DNA from: Reticulitermes lucifugus | Taxonomy: Eukaryota; Arthropoda; Insecta; Blattodea; Rhinotermitidae | Direction of reading: 5' to 3' | Length of the DNA stretch: 64,000 bases | Assembly: GCA_026260175.1 (NCBI GenBank) | Contig: JAKCWW010000105.1 | Location: 78,857 to 142,856, forward strand | In this document: positions 11,913 to 22,622 of the stretch, one piece after another | Position numbering within the stretch: position 1 is the stretch's first letter | Layout: the number at the start of each line of letters is the position of its first letter | Position numbers and translations under genes: made by a program | The notes under the pieces: model-generated | Database searches by the model: none | Seen by the model: only the letters and a program-made list of their open reading frames with translations | What the model was told of the DNA's origin: nothing

Positions 11913-13730
11913 TAGGACCTGTGGAGATTCTCGTTAGAATGTTGTTTTGTAGGAAAAGGTTAGTGTGCGTTACAAAGACTGTAGTGCGTACGGTTTCAGC
12001 GCCGTAACGCATGGTCACGTTGGCGGATTGCGATACGCACGACATGCACGTCTGTCAGTCAGTCAGGAAGCACCTTCCCACGGTCATACACAACTGCCGT
12101 TACATGCAGATTAATAAGTGGGCAGGCTAGAATCGATAGCCTTGCTTTGTATCTTTACGATTCTTTGTACTGGGTGTGTAAGTGCCGTGTTTCTCTGTCC
12201 GTCTATTCGTCTCATGTTTCATCTCTGAAACCATTCGGACTCGGGTTTTGGGTTTTGATTAAATTGATACGGAGGGTTCTACACAGAAAATGGCCGGCCT
12301 CTTTTATTATCTTTTCACATAAGTGTAAATTTAATTTTACTCCTTCGTGAAAAAAAATAGTCTCTTTTTTACTTATTACACAAGTGTCTCGTAATAAGAA
12401 GTTTCATCTTGTTAACACGCAAAATTTCTGTTAGGCAGGCCTCCTTGGAACTTACACGAACAAGGAGGGTAATAAGATATTACAGAAACTTAAAGAACAG
12501 AGCAGGGAAACATATTCAGCATAGCTGGTAGGTGGATTCATGAAGTACCCGTAAATTTGATAGACGACTTTATAAGCAGCTTTCTGTCAAAGACAGAAGA
12601 GAAAGAAGACGGCAATTTCAGAGATGGAAATACCAATTCCAAATAAAAACGTCGCCGTCAAAACATTGTGGTAGATAATGCTGACAAATTCGGAAAATGC
12701 TGGATAGTGTTCGATTGACAAACTCTTAGCTTGCAGTGTTCCTTTATTCGAAACATTAAAGATCAGTCAATGATTCTGCTGGTTGTTGTGTGGGGACGTA
12801 AAATGTCGTCTCTTATTTTTAGGGGCACAAGTAAATTACAAGTGTTGGCAGAAAAGTAGTGTAGGACCAAATTTAGACCTATTTTGAACTAAGTCATATG
12901 AAACATGTAGGTGACTTAGGGAGTCAAGCTGTGTGTGAGGGAAGGAGGTTTACGGATGGAAATGGTTCAGGATTGTGTGCAGTGGAGAGATTTAGCATAC
13001 CGTGTTGAAGCTAAGGACTGCAGTACGAAATTTGTAATAACATGCACTTTGTATGTCGAGTTTTGCGCAATCCTATTACACCGCGACATGAAGTTTACGG
13101 AAGATCGCCCTGTGAGCTACTAAGTAATTAGCGTCACGTTGGCAGCACTGATCAATATTTAGATATAGTGACGACAGTGTCGTTTGTAATGCCTGTTTCT
13201 GATGAAATATATGACTTCTTTGTGCTCGGACTGGGCAGCAGTATGTGTTCAGTAGCATGATCAGCATGAATAAACACACAGCCTGCACACAAACAGCGTT
13301 TGCATAGTCTAACAACTTGGAAGACGCAGACGCCATGACAGGTCTAACTGCAGCTGTTGCTGGTGAACATGTCGCAAATGTATAGGCCATCCAATATGTT
13401 CGTATCCTGCTTCCTATACGTCATTTGTGTTACGTGTTACCGTATTGTATTCACGGACACGTCACGCGCTTGGCAAATCTCGGTACTCATAGTTAAGGAA
13501 AGCAGAAGCCACTGGCGATCTTCGTTCGCGTAGACGCGAGTTTAATCCTCCCTCCTGTTAACACATTGACACCCGGATACATTCTGTCATACTATACCTT
13601 AGGCCCGGACATTACCCCTAAAAGGCAAGTTTCTGGAACGTTGCTTTGTGATGTAGCTTCAGATATCTATGAGGAAGTCCAATGTAGGTTTATGCATATT
13701 GATTCATGTAACTTGACCTCTTAGCTTAAG
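11913..13730. other. no recognisable feature
   Basis: Small open frames only, with no motif I recognise. Confidence 0.5.
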
Positions 13731-14115
13731 GGAAGGACGCAGATTGAGTGCTTTTGAGAACGTGATGCCGAGAAGGATATTTGGACCCAGCAGAGGGGAG
13801 TAGACTTAAGAGAGGACTTGGGAAAATTGTATAATGAAGAGCTTCTTGAGAGGAACGGGAAAAATTGTATAATGAAATGCGTTTAATTTTTACATTTTTC
13901 CCAAATTATTAGGGCCATAAAAATCAAAAACGATGAGATGAGCCCCAGGTGTAGCTACGAGTAGCAAACGTGGAAGGGATGGAACATGTATACAGTACTT
14001 TAATCACAAAACTTGATAAGAAAAGGCAACTTGTGAAGCGTAAGTGTAGATGAAGAGTCAGTACTAAAATGGGGTTGAAATACAGGTCTAGTATGGAGGG
14101 TTGGACTGTATGAGC
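13731..14115 (+). pseudogene. LINE 3'-end remnant with internal 38-bp duplication
   Basis: The clearest fossil of this LINE family. From about 13738 one frame reads RLSAFENVMPRRIFGP, then after two stops WEKLYNEELL, parallel to the family's RLRVFENKVLRRIFGP and WRKLHNEEL blocks. Further on come QIIRAIKIKNDEM (the NIIRVIKSRRMRW block) and a KKRQLVKRKCR segment corresponding to the GKRPLGRPRRRW block. A tandem duplication of 38 bp, GAGAGGA..GGGAAAA..TTGTATAATGAA, begins at 13811 and 13849. Multiple stops make it non-functional. Confidence 0.75.
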
Positions 14116-15137
14116 TGGCTATATGTTGGATACGATGGTGGTCTCATGTTATCACGATTCGATAAAAGGTGATGGATTTCTGTTCAGTGGAGCAAGTGTC
14201 ACTTCCCGAAGCAGAAGTGTGCCTCTTGGAGTCAGTCATATTTCTCGACACCTTCTTTGTCTCTGGATTATCAAACATCATCTGTTTAAGCCGTGATCTG
14301 TTTTGTGACAACGTGTAGCCTACTATGAAGATACAGGACAAATGACGGTAACGATCCTAATACTGCATGTTGTCACACCCTAGAAGACAATAACACATAC
14401 AAACTTTCGCCACCGTGACAACCTCATATTTAGGTTCTTCTCCTAATATGTGAGACCGACTCCAGATAAAATTATAGTGTCTGTATTTTAATCATTATGT
14501 TTCTAGATAGAAGCCGGAAAGGCACAAGATTTTCCCGTGGCATATTTTATGGAACTTGCCGTGCATTTATAATATTTGAGGTTAGCATGGTGGTAATATT
14601 CGTATGAGGTTTTCTGAATTATGACATTTTGTATGTAATCTGTTGGGGGGGGGTGTACCAATGTTTTTAAAATATTGGTACCATCGTGGCAGACTAAAAC
14701 GGTGGCCTTAACTCAGACAACCACATTATTATGTCCTGCATTCATCTGTAGGTGCAAATTCTTGGCTGTTCGAGGTGAGGTGGGGGGGGGGGAGGCGCAG
14801 ATTGTGCGAGTACCTACAAAATTAAAGGCTATTGCGATATCTCTCGAACAACCTTTTCGTCAGGAACTTCAGTAAGATTTATGTGTCATTGCATAAATGT
14901 TAAAGGCTTGTTCTTAAGTTAATTTACCTCACACATATGCATAAATTCAGTACAATCAAGAACAGAGAACTCTGAAAGTAGCTGAATAATTGAAAAATTA
15001 AGTGACAAAACATAGGGGAAAAGACAATGAAGAGCTTCATATGTGCTCGTTATCTAGCCTTTCGTGGCACTTGCATCAGTGAGGATGTGACAAACAGGGA
15101 AAACATTGCTTAGAAATGCATAAAATATTTAGTTGGA
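14116..15137. other. no gene; two homopolymer G tracts
   Basis: G runs of 9 (14645-14653) and about 11 (14782-14792) stand out in otherwise AT-rich DNA. Nothing else is recognisable. Confidence 0.6.
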
Positions 15138-15302
15138 AAACCCCAAAAGAAAACAGTTTGAAATCCTAGATGTAGATGGGAGGATAATATTGAAACAGCT
15201 CTTGAGAGCATGGGGTATGAAAGGGTAGAATGGTTTTATGTTGCTCGGGATATGAACCTTTTGCAGGGTGCTGTGAGACGGTGTCTGACTCAGATTGCGT
15301 AA
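15138..15302 (+). pseudogene. LINE C-terminal remnant (RWEDNI type)
   Basis: After one in-frame stop, one frame reads PRCRWEDNIETALESMGYER and continues through VEWFYVARDMNL and LQGAVRRCLTQIA to a stop at 15300-15302. R-x-RWEDNI followed by an E-x2-W...A-x-D pattern is the usual end of insect LINE polyproteins. The ending after RWEDNI differs from that of the remnants at 2263 and 13731, so a related but distinct LINE lineage may be the source. Confidence 0.7.
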
Positions 15303-16302
15303 AGGCGCAGAACTATTTGATTAACTGACTAACCATGCATTTGAAGAATGAATAATCCGTTACGTGTAGTTATATTTAAGCGTCTTACATTTAATACAAT
15401 CTTTACTTTCTGATGGCCATTTTGCAGTCTGTCTGCGACAGAGGCGCCACTGGAATAGTCACGTCAAATACTCGCCGACTGCAACGTGTCATTTCTTGTA
15501 GTCATACCTGTATATATTTTTTAATAATACACCGTCTACTTGTATTGTCTCGCATTGGAAATTTTGCTTTGATACTAAATTAATGAGGCAGCCAAGGCAT
15601 TACCGAGTTTTTATTACGAGGTTCGTAAGTTCAACATGTGAATTTTTATCATACCTAACAGATGGTTTGCCTTTGTTCTAATTTTTTCCCCTGTTTTAAA
15701 CAGAAGTAAAGGTGGAAACATAAGACTGGACACTATTAAGCAGCATTATTAAAATGCATGGCTGATGCTACTTCCTGTTCAAATAATATTGTCTTTCTTC
15801 GTGCCGGTAATCGAAACTTCTGATCATGATTCGTAGGTCGAAGAAGAAATTTGCAGCGCAATAGAATCTCCGTGGGTGGCACAAAGGGCCGATATTTATG
15901 ACCACTGTTCCAAAGAACCTTTGCCGGAACGTTCAGGAATCTATGCTTGATGGCCACAAAGACGATGTCAGTTATAATTTATAGGTATTTCTCGTCTGCG
16001 GGAATTTTGCCCTGAACTTTTTTTTCGCATATTAGAAGTATGTAGATATCATACAGCTGCAGTTCCTTTGCCGTAAGTGATGTAATTCTGCAAGCTTGTA
16101 ATGTACAGAGAATTTAATTGCACCTCATTTCCTAGAATTTGTGTAGGTTTACGAAAAATATGCTTTAAGTGCCTCGTGTTAAAATTTGGATTAAAGACCA
16201 AACTTTGCCTTTGTTTGTCAGTTTACGTCTTCAGTAGCCTAGTTCATATGCAGTAAGGAAACTTTTTCCATCTAACGCAATGAAACATTCCTTCTTGAGA
16301 GA
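15303..16302. other. no recognisable feature
   Basis: No supported gene, RNA or repeat. Confidence 0.5.
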
Positions 16303-16352
16303 TTGAGGGTAGCTAGTCAAGTCGAGAAATTCCCCGCCCTATATAGAACCTT
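16303..16352 (+). repeat. short fragment of a dispersed insect repeat
   Basis: The conceptual peptide VASQVEKFPALYRTF resembles a string I recall from repeat-derived predicted proteins in cockroaches and stick insects (AS-x-EKFPAFYGTRRF type). Only about 50 bp are recognisable. It may be related to the repeat at 18450-18735. The call rests on memory of peptide strings. Confidence 0.4.
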
Positions 16353-17571
16353 TAGGACCGTCACCTTTTACACAAAAACCTACTGTTGGGTGCTGTTACA
16401 AAGTAACTCAGTGTGCCGCTCTTCACAGCATGTTTTAATATGTGCCTTTTATCTCAAGGCGCATTTCGTGGTGATCTTCATCACAGATAATATGCCTTCC
16501 GTTCGTCTGTCATTTCTTATGTTTTAGATCCATGTATTATTTCAGGAACCTTTCCTAAAGATCTGAAATACATGAACAAATGTACTGATTACGGTTTTCA
16601 TTGTTTTCCTCAGTCTGTTCAAGTTTTACACTGGTATCATTCATTCGGTCTCTATGTTTCATGGCTATCTTCAGAAACGACCGGTAAATTTTCCTGAAAT
16701 ATTGTGTGTAGTCAGACAATCGGTTGAAGAATCAGGTACAAGAAGAAAACCATACTCGTATGTCAGTCATACATTGAAGTCCTTGACTTTCCTTTACCTA
16801 CAGAGACTATCCTGTCCAGCCGCGAGTTACACAGACTATTGATTAACGTTTTACTTTTATTAACAAGGCCGCCCTCTGAATGTTATCTTCCCAACATAAT
16901 GGGCAATATATATATTCCCTTTTTTCTTCTCCACCTACCCTTATTCCCCAGCCTCCTCGTGATTGTTCTAACTTTGCGTCCTTTTCTGCTTGCGACAAGG
17001 CACCAATCCAATTTGGAGGCTCAATAAAACTGCCAAAGCTAAAGCCTCGTCGATGTTGTTAAGTGACATGAATTATCCTCGCTTGGAGCTCCTGCTGAGC
17101 AGGAAGATTGGGGTGTGGGGTTTGATGGGGGTGTGTTCAACGCGGAGTTTAGATCTGCAAAGTCCAACGATGTCATTGTTTAATTTTATTTTAAAAGAAA
17201 TTCGCAGTGATTGACAATCATCTGTTAGTTTTACATCTGTCCTACTCTGGACTGAGGGATAGAATGTAATAAAATATAAGCATTCAGTGAATATTTTTCA
17301 GACTGTTACTGGTTTGTGTTGTTCGGTAAGCACTGAAAATTAACGTGGGAATCTTGATTCAATTAAGTGCACTTACAAAAATGTTTAGCGTGTTTGGCTA
17401 GATTGATTAAATTACCATATATGTGAAGTAAACAGAATTAAGTGAATATGCACATAATTAAAAACCTCGTCACATTAAAATCACATGCTGCTGGCGTTGG
17501 TTAGACTGTAGACTCTGGAATAAAACTCGACAGTGGTCCGCGCAAGTTTGTGCAAGTTGCTCGACGTTGTT
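16353..17571. other. no recognisable feature
   Basis: Several 60- to 74-codon frames without motifs. Confidence 0.5.
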
Positions 17572-17770
17572 TTCAGCACCATGGTGCAGGAAAACCGAGT
17601 AGCCTAATGCTCTCGACTTGTATTTTGGAGGTACCAATTCAAATCTTGTCATCAGCTAACGTAACTGATGCGTTTCTTGGTTTTCCTCCATTTTTCTTGG
17701 CAATTCCCGGGATAGTACATTCAAAACAGTTACGACTGCAGCTTTACAGATCTTCACCATGTCACCAGTC
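17572..17770 (+). mobile_element. SINE family C copy (plus strand)
   Basis: The head contains GCCTAATGCTCTCGACTTGT and a box-B relic (GGTACCAATTCAAATC near 17630). The body contains TTGGTTTTCCTCCATTTTTC and CCCGGGATAGTACATTCAAA, which correspond to the TGGTTTTCC...GCCGGGATAGTACC segment of this family. It is colinear with 11660-11912 and 61425-61640. Confidence 0.65.
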
Positions 17771-18449
17771 ATGGTAACTTTCACATCTCTTTCGATGCTG
17801 CATATTTTTTACAAACCCAAAAATCCCTCAATCGGCCTGTTGAATTGAGGAGCGAAGTCAATAAATTTTGAAATAGACTATCCTTGAACTGGCCTGGAAC
17901 GCCTTATGAAGAACCACAAATAGCCAGTGCCGTGTAAGGTTTTGACCAGGCGGTCCTAAGAACGGAGCATGTAGTTGACATTTTATCACTTGGGAAACTT
18001 ACGAATCTGAAACAAACATTCTCCTTGCTGCTGAAATCTCAGACTAACTGGAAGTGAGTGGTAAACCAGCTCACACACAGTGCCCATTAAATAGAAGTTT
18101 GGGATGATTCCATGTCAGGTCCGGATGTGTTGGCTAAGAGAAAGACTTTGTCTGTTTCGCAAATCGGGTTCTGTACTTCCGTTTGTTAGTCACTATATCG
18201 TCTTATCGTCACAAGACGATTACAGGTGATGACTGTAATTATAATAGACCATAATCTTAGGAAAACTTTCCTTTGTCTATAGTGAAGGCTTCAGATGGAT
18301 CAGTAATCAGCACAGTGCAGAATGCGGGAGAACCAACAAGTTAAGTTGCTTCCTTCAAAGTGGTATGATTCTTTCTTCACACAAAACTCGACCTTCAAGA
18401 ATCAGAGTTCTTCAGAAACTCATAGTTGCTGAGCTACTCAATACATTTC
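17771..18449. other. no recognisable feature
   Basis: No supported gene, RNA or repeat. Confidence 0.5.
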
Positions 18450-18735
18450 GCGTATTTGATAGAACCCCAGGGCTTATTGAATTTTTACCAGAACGCGCAA
18501 CTGTTCCCTACCCGGAGACAGACGAATCCAGTCCACACTTTTATATCCTATTCCTTTAACATGCATTTCATGTTATTCTCCCAACTAAAACTAGGTCCCC
18601 CATGTTATCTTTCCTGGTTCCCCACCTAAAATTCTCTGTACATTTCTTATGTATCTTACGCATGCTGTGTCCGCTAATCTCATCCATTATTGGGTCACCA
18701 TAATACTATTTAGTGAAGAATACCAAATGTAAAGC
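18450..18735 (+). repeat. dispersed repeat F, copy 1
   Basis: Contains AATCCAGTCCACACTTTTAT, a run corresponding to AACATTATCCTCCC-type sequence, and AGTGAAGAATACC near 18713. Conceptual translation in shifting frames gives segments parallel to a peptide string I recall from many polyneopteran repeat-derived proteins (QINPVHTP..., then HLI...FGEEYR). A second copy is at 20399-20645. It runs directly into the fold-back element at 18825. Element class unknown. Confidence 0.5.
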
Positions 18736-18824
18736 TCATGGTATAACTTTTTCCGTCATTCTTTCTAGGCCCAAATATTATTCTGAGCACTTTATTCTCA
18801 AGACCCTAAAACTACTCTCTTCTT

Positions 18825-19073
18825 CCCTCAGAATGCGGTACCAAGCTTGAGAACTTTGCTGTTCTGGGATGTTATTCAGCGTAGATTGGTAATTAGTTAC
18901 CGACGTTTCGGGACAACCTATCGGTCCCGTATTCAAGGGTCAAAGGTGAAGACTGCTTCGTTCTTGAAGATTGGATCGATAGGTTGTCCCCAAACGTCGG
19001 TAACTACTAATCTTCGCTGCATAACATCCCAGAAGAGCGAAAATCTCATTTACCCCGCGGCGGGAGCCTGAAA
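18825..19073. mobile_element. fold-back (MITE-like) element E, complete copy
   Basis: Two inverted arms of about 65 bp (18858-18924 and 18976-19038) pair with only a few mismatches. The left arm runs TTCTGGGATGTTATTCAGCG ... TTACCGACGTTTCGGGACAA. The right arm runs TCGATAGGTTGTCCCCAAAC ... ATAACATCCCAGAAGAGC. The outer extension AAATCTC...GCGGCGGGAGCCTGAAATCAC recurs in the half-copies at 22107 and 54466. There is no coding capacity beyond chance frames, so it would need enzymes supplied in trans. No clear target-site duplication was found. Confidence 0.8.
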
Positions 19074-19737
19074 TCACTCATGGACCAAGCTGCATATCCA
19101 TGTAAAACTATTGGTCAGCATCATAGTTTTATGCGTTTTAATCTGTACATTGGTAGAGATGAGGTATAGAAATGAAAAGGGAGTCTGAAATGGACAGTGT
19201 GAAGCCTGCCTGCAATGTAGTCTGCTCTTAGTGTCTTTGTGATTGTCATACGAGTATTGTTTTGGAACTCTGATTAAATATGACTCGTTACAATGATGCT
19301 TTAATCTAACGAAGCCCGGAAACGGTCTGTTGCATAGTGTAGGCCTAAGTAGCCTGCCTGTAAGTTCAATTGTGAACATGACCTACAGCGTCCTGAGCAC
19401 TACACCCAGACAGCTACTGCGTCCATGTAGTATCCATGTATAATTAACCATGTCAGCGTGATGGCAATTCGCTTTGATATTGTCAACCGTTGCATTAAAA
19501 CTGTATATAGGCGGCAGCATGGACTTATCACAGCAATGGGGAACCTTTGAAGTGGTGTGTTCTACCGTGCCTTTGTTTGCGAGGAACCCATTACTTTATG
19601 TGGCCTCAACTATTTCTCCCTCGCGCTCAAATTCTCTCTTTTTGAACACGGGTTAGTGAATTTTTCTGTTTGCGTGCTTTCAGTAAATACGTGTATAACA
19701 TGTAAGCTTAAAATTGACTGCAAATACAAAAATTCAG

Positions 19738-19945
19738 ACGGAAAACCAGACGGGAATAAATCACTTGGGGACCTAGGTGTAAATAGGGGGGTATGCACAT
19801 AATATTGAGGGAGCAGCATTTGGACTGCATTCATCTGTCTCAGCATAGGGACTAATTGTAGAATCTTGTAAACGTGGTAATCACATTTTGTTCATCGTAA
19901 GAGGAGGGAAATATCCAGACCAGCAAGATTCTATTAGCTTTTGAA
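19738..19945 (+). pseudogene. LINE 3'-end remnant
   Basis: Starts with GKPDGNKSLGDLGVNRG, parallel to GKPEGKRPLGRPRRRW, followed by frameshifts and stops. It is the same family as 2263 and 13731. Confidence 0.55.
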
Positions 19946-20398
19946 GAAAGTGTCTGGTCTTTGGGGGCGAGGGAATTAGACTTTCCTGAATATCTTCAGA
20001 GAGTATTATTTCGTAACCATTTTTGATAATTGTAAAATTGCATTAAGTTACGTAACTTCCTTTTAAAATTACACTCACTTGTTAAATTTGTCGTTAAGAA
20101 GCCTTGCTTGGCTTGAATATCCTACAGAGACGTGGGGGAAAATATGAAGCAAGGTTTGGCTTAGTGTTACGGAAGGATAATGCTTAATTGAAACTGACAG
20201 TTAAATTCGTCGGACTACTTTTAGATAAAGAAATTCCAGATTTTATCAAAGTACGTTAAGCGTGTTCGGCAAGGAAACATTACGCAAGGTTTTTGCAGAG
20301 AATCGCTTGCAGCCGAAGACTTAACGACACTATGGTAGCAGAATCCAAAGTTTTAGCGCCGTAACCAAAGCCCGTCATTGAATGTAATCTTAAGCCAT

Positions 20399-20645
20399 GA
20401 GAGATTTGAGGTCTTCACAGTGGTGTTGGGACGTGATGCTGCATCTTTGGGTGAAAAGACTTTGATCTTCAGTCTTGAGCCAATTCTGTACACTTTCATT
20501 TTTTTGAACCTATATCTCTTAAGATCTCCGATGTTATTCTCTCAACCTGTTCTCTATTTCCAAAAGGTTTCTTCACCAGAATTCTATATGCTTTCATATC
20601 GTCACCCATCCTGTTCTCCATAGCATTACTAACCATAGAATTCTG
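20399..20645 (+). repeat. dispersed repeat F, copy 2
   Basis: GAGATTTGAGGTCTTCACAG at 20401-20420 reads RFEVFT, a motif I associate with an abundant insect repeat. From about 20465 the sequence (CTTGAGCCAATTCTGTACAC ... GATGTTATTCTCTCAACC) parallels copy 1 at 18450-18735. The 81-codon frame here is repeat-derived. Confidence 0.45.
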
Positions 20646-20734
20646 GGTAACCTGTATGTTTCTCGTCACGTAACATTCGTAGCTGACACACTTTTAGATT
20701 AGTCGACTTAAAATTTAGCAAAGTTTAGTTAACT

Positions 20735-20965
20735 ATAAATGTTTCTGATGATGGCATGTTGTCATAGTCGTGACCGAAGTTTCGGACATTGCACTTTGTT
20801 TCGGAGAGTTTTCAGTGCATGAATTAGATTGGAACTAGCCCATTCGAATGGACCAATCAAGTAGATTCTCCCCTTTCTCCCATTTCACCTGAAGACGGAG
20901 ACATTTCCAGCCTCCGAAACGTTATGAGGGTTTTTAGCCTGAGACGGTGGACAATGTCGAACACT
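20735..20965. repeat. two GAAACGT hairpin modules
   Basis: CTGATGATGGCATG...GACCGAAG (20746-20777) and CTGAAGACGGAG...CCTCCGAAACG (20889-20921) are two instances of a hairpin module found elsewhere in fold-back elements (see 18825). In the second, GGAG pairs with CTCC. No complete element can be outlined. Confidence 0.45.
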
Positions 20966-22106
20966 TCAGTCACAGTTACCAGACTGGTGAGGTTTTGTAA
21001 TCTGTATTGTTTTTCTTGTTATATTATTCAAAGACATTACAGGCAACAGTATCATATTGAATGAAAAAAGAGACATTTAATTTGTTACTGCTGAGGTAAG
21101 ACCCAAATACGATACTTGAGGAATTTTGTCATCAGCGTGGTCACAGATCCGAACTTGTGAAGTACGTGGCAGGAAAAAGAAAGACCAACATGAAGGCTGA
21201 GGACGTGGAATTGGATGACCGCAAGATCACAGAGATCAACATTGCTGTTCTTGATACTACTGTATCCACCCTGTCTGTGTTCTTTTCGTTGCTGTGCCGC
21301 GTTCACCCCTCCACCCCTTACCATCATCACATACCTGCTCTTCTCCTTGCTACTGGAGATTTTCCTCCTCCTCATCTGACCGTAGAGGAAATTAGGTCCA
21401 GCAGTTTCAGAGAGCTATTGGATTCCTCGTGGTCTGTCGGGGTTCTTTTTATTCTCTATCACTTCTCCAAGCCGTGCGCCCCCCTCCCAACTGTTATTGC
21501 TGCTATACCATGGTCCTCATGGTCCTTATATGTTAGATTCCTCCCTCTAAAACCGATATTCTCCTCACCCTACTCCACTTCAATTCCTCTGACCGGCGTC
21601 TGAAGTTGGTAGATATTGGACTGTTGTCACAAGAAAAGTCCACCAATTCAACTTGCTCAGGTGATTATGTACGGCGCAGAACATTCTTATTGGTTTGCCT
21701 CAAATGTTTGCACAGAATGAGAAGCGGGTGATTGTTCCGTCGGGCTTCACACTGGCATAGGCAAGGCCGTATTACACAGGCAGTATTTCGTTTGTTTAAT
21801 AATCCAATCACAATTCTAAAATTATTTCTGACGTTGGATATCTTGGTTGCCTACGTAGAGTTTTACGATGGTGTTTGCATCAAGAGGGTTCGCAGTATGT
21901 CATACACAGCAAAGGCTGGTTTATCATCTAATTCAATATTGATCTCTTTAAATATATCTATACGATACTTAAATTTTATTTTAATTTACAGAACCAAAAC
22001 AAAACAGAATTACATGAAATCGGAATGTACACACAAATGCGAAACGCAGTCCATAATCATAATATGTAGAATATAATACCCCATATAAGTATCTGAAATC
22101 TACATT
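20966..22106. other. no recognisable feature
   Basis: A 148-codon plus-strand frame (21157-21603) has some coding-like character at its start but no domain, and its second half is proline/serine-rich without motif. It is not called as a gene. Confidence 0.4.
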
Positions 22107-22262
22107 TTCAAGGGTCAAGAAGTCCAAGATTTCTTGACCCTTGAAGAAGGGACCGATACATTGTCCCGAAACGTCGGTATAAAATTGCCACTCTACGCTG
22201 TGTAATATTCCAGAAGATCGCAGATCTCATGTGCATCGTGGCGGATGCCTGAAACCACGCAT
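22107..22262. mobile_element. fold-back element E, right half with tight hairpin
   Basis: Begins with perfect 15-bp inverted arms (TTCAAGGGTCAAGAA 22107-22121, TTCTTGACCCTTGAA 22131-22145) around a 9-base loop. It continues with GAAGAAGGGACCGATACATT, CCCGAAACGTCGGTAT, CTACGCTGTGTAATATTCCA and GCCTGAAACCACGC. This matches the right arm at 18976-19073, but the long left arm is missing. Confidence 0.75.
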
Positions 22263-22365
22263 CTTGATACATGTCTATAAATACCGTGACATAAATTGAA
22301 AGTGATCTACATTATAGCTCATATATTGAAAGGAATCCATAAAGATCATAGCTCATAAACTATTC

Positions 22366-22622
22366 TCCCCCGCTCCGTGGAGTAACAGCCCCTCGTGGGC
22401 CAAGGCTTCCTCATTATTGAGGCTTCGATCACACTCGGACACACCACACTCGGTAGGACTCCTCTGGACGAGTGATCAGCCCGACACAGAGACCTGTACG
22501 TGACAGTACACGACATTCACACAACAGACACCCATGCCCCTGGCGGGATTCGAACCCACAATCCCAGTGAGCGAACGGCTGCAGATCTACGCCATAGACC
22601 GCGCGGCCTCTGGGATCGACCA
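22366..22622 (-). mobile_element. SINE family B (tRNA-Leu-like head), minus strand
   Basis: On the minus strand the head reads GAGGCCGCGCGGTCTATGGC then GTGGGTTCGAATCCCGCCAG, a good box B. The AGGCCGCGCGGTCTA-x-GGCG start resembles a class II (leucine-type) tRNA. The body runs to a 3' end at about 22366 (CCCACGAGGGGCTGTTACTC). The minus-strand frame across it (ending ...GLITRPEESYRVWC) is a peptide string I recognise from many insect SINE translations. Its 3' part recurs at the right edge of the window. The acceptor stem does not close, so it is not a tRNA gene. Confidence 0.85.

Noticed and set aside
21157-21603. 148-codon plus-strand open frame
   Set aside because: The first 40 codons look coding-like, but there is no recognisable family, the rest is low in structure, and the opposite strand is also open.
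22534-22622. Leucine tRNA gene on the minus strand
   Set aside because: The head is tRNA-Leu-like but mutated and continues into a SINE body shared with 63948-64000.
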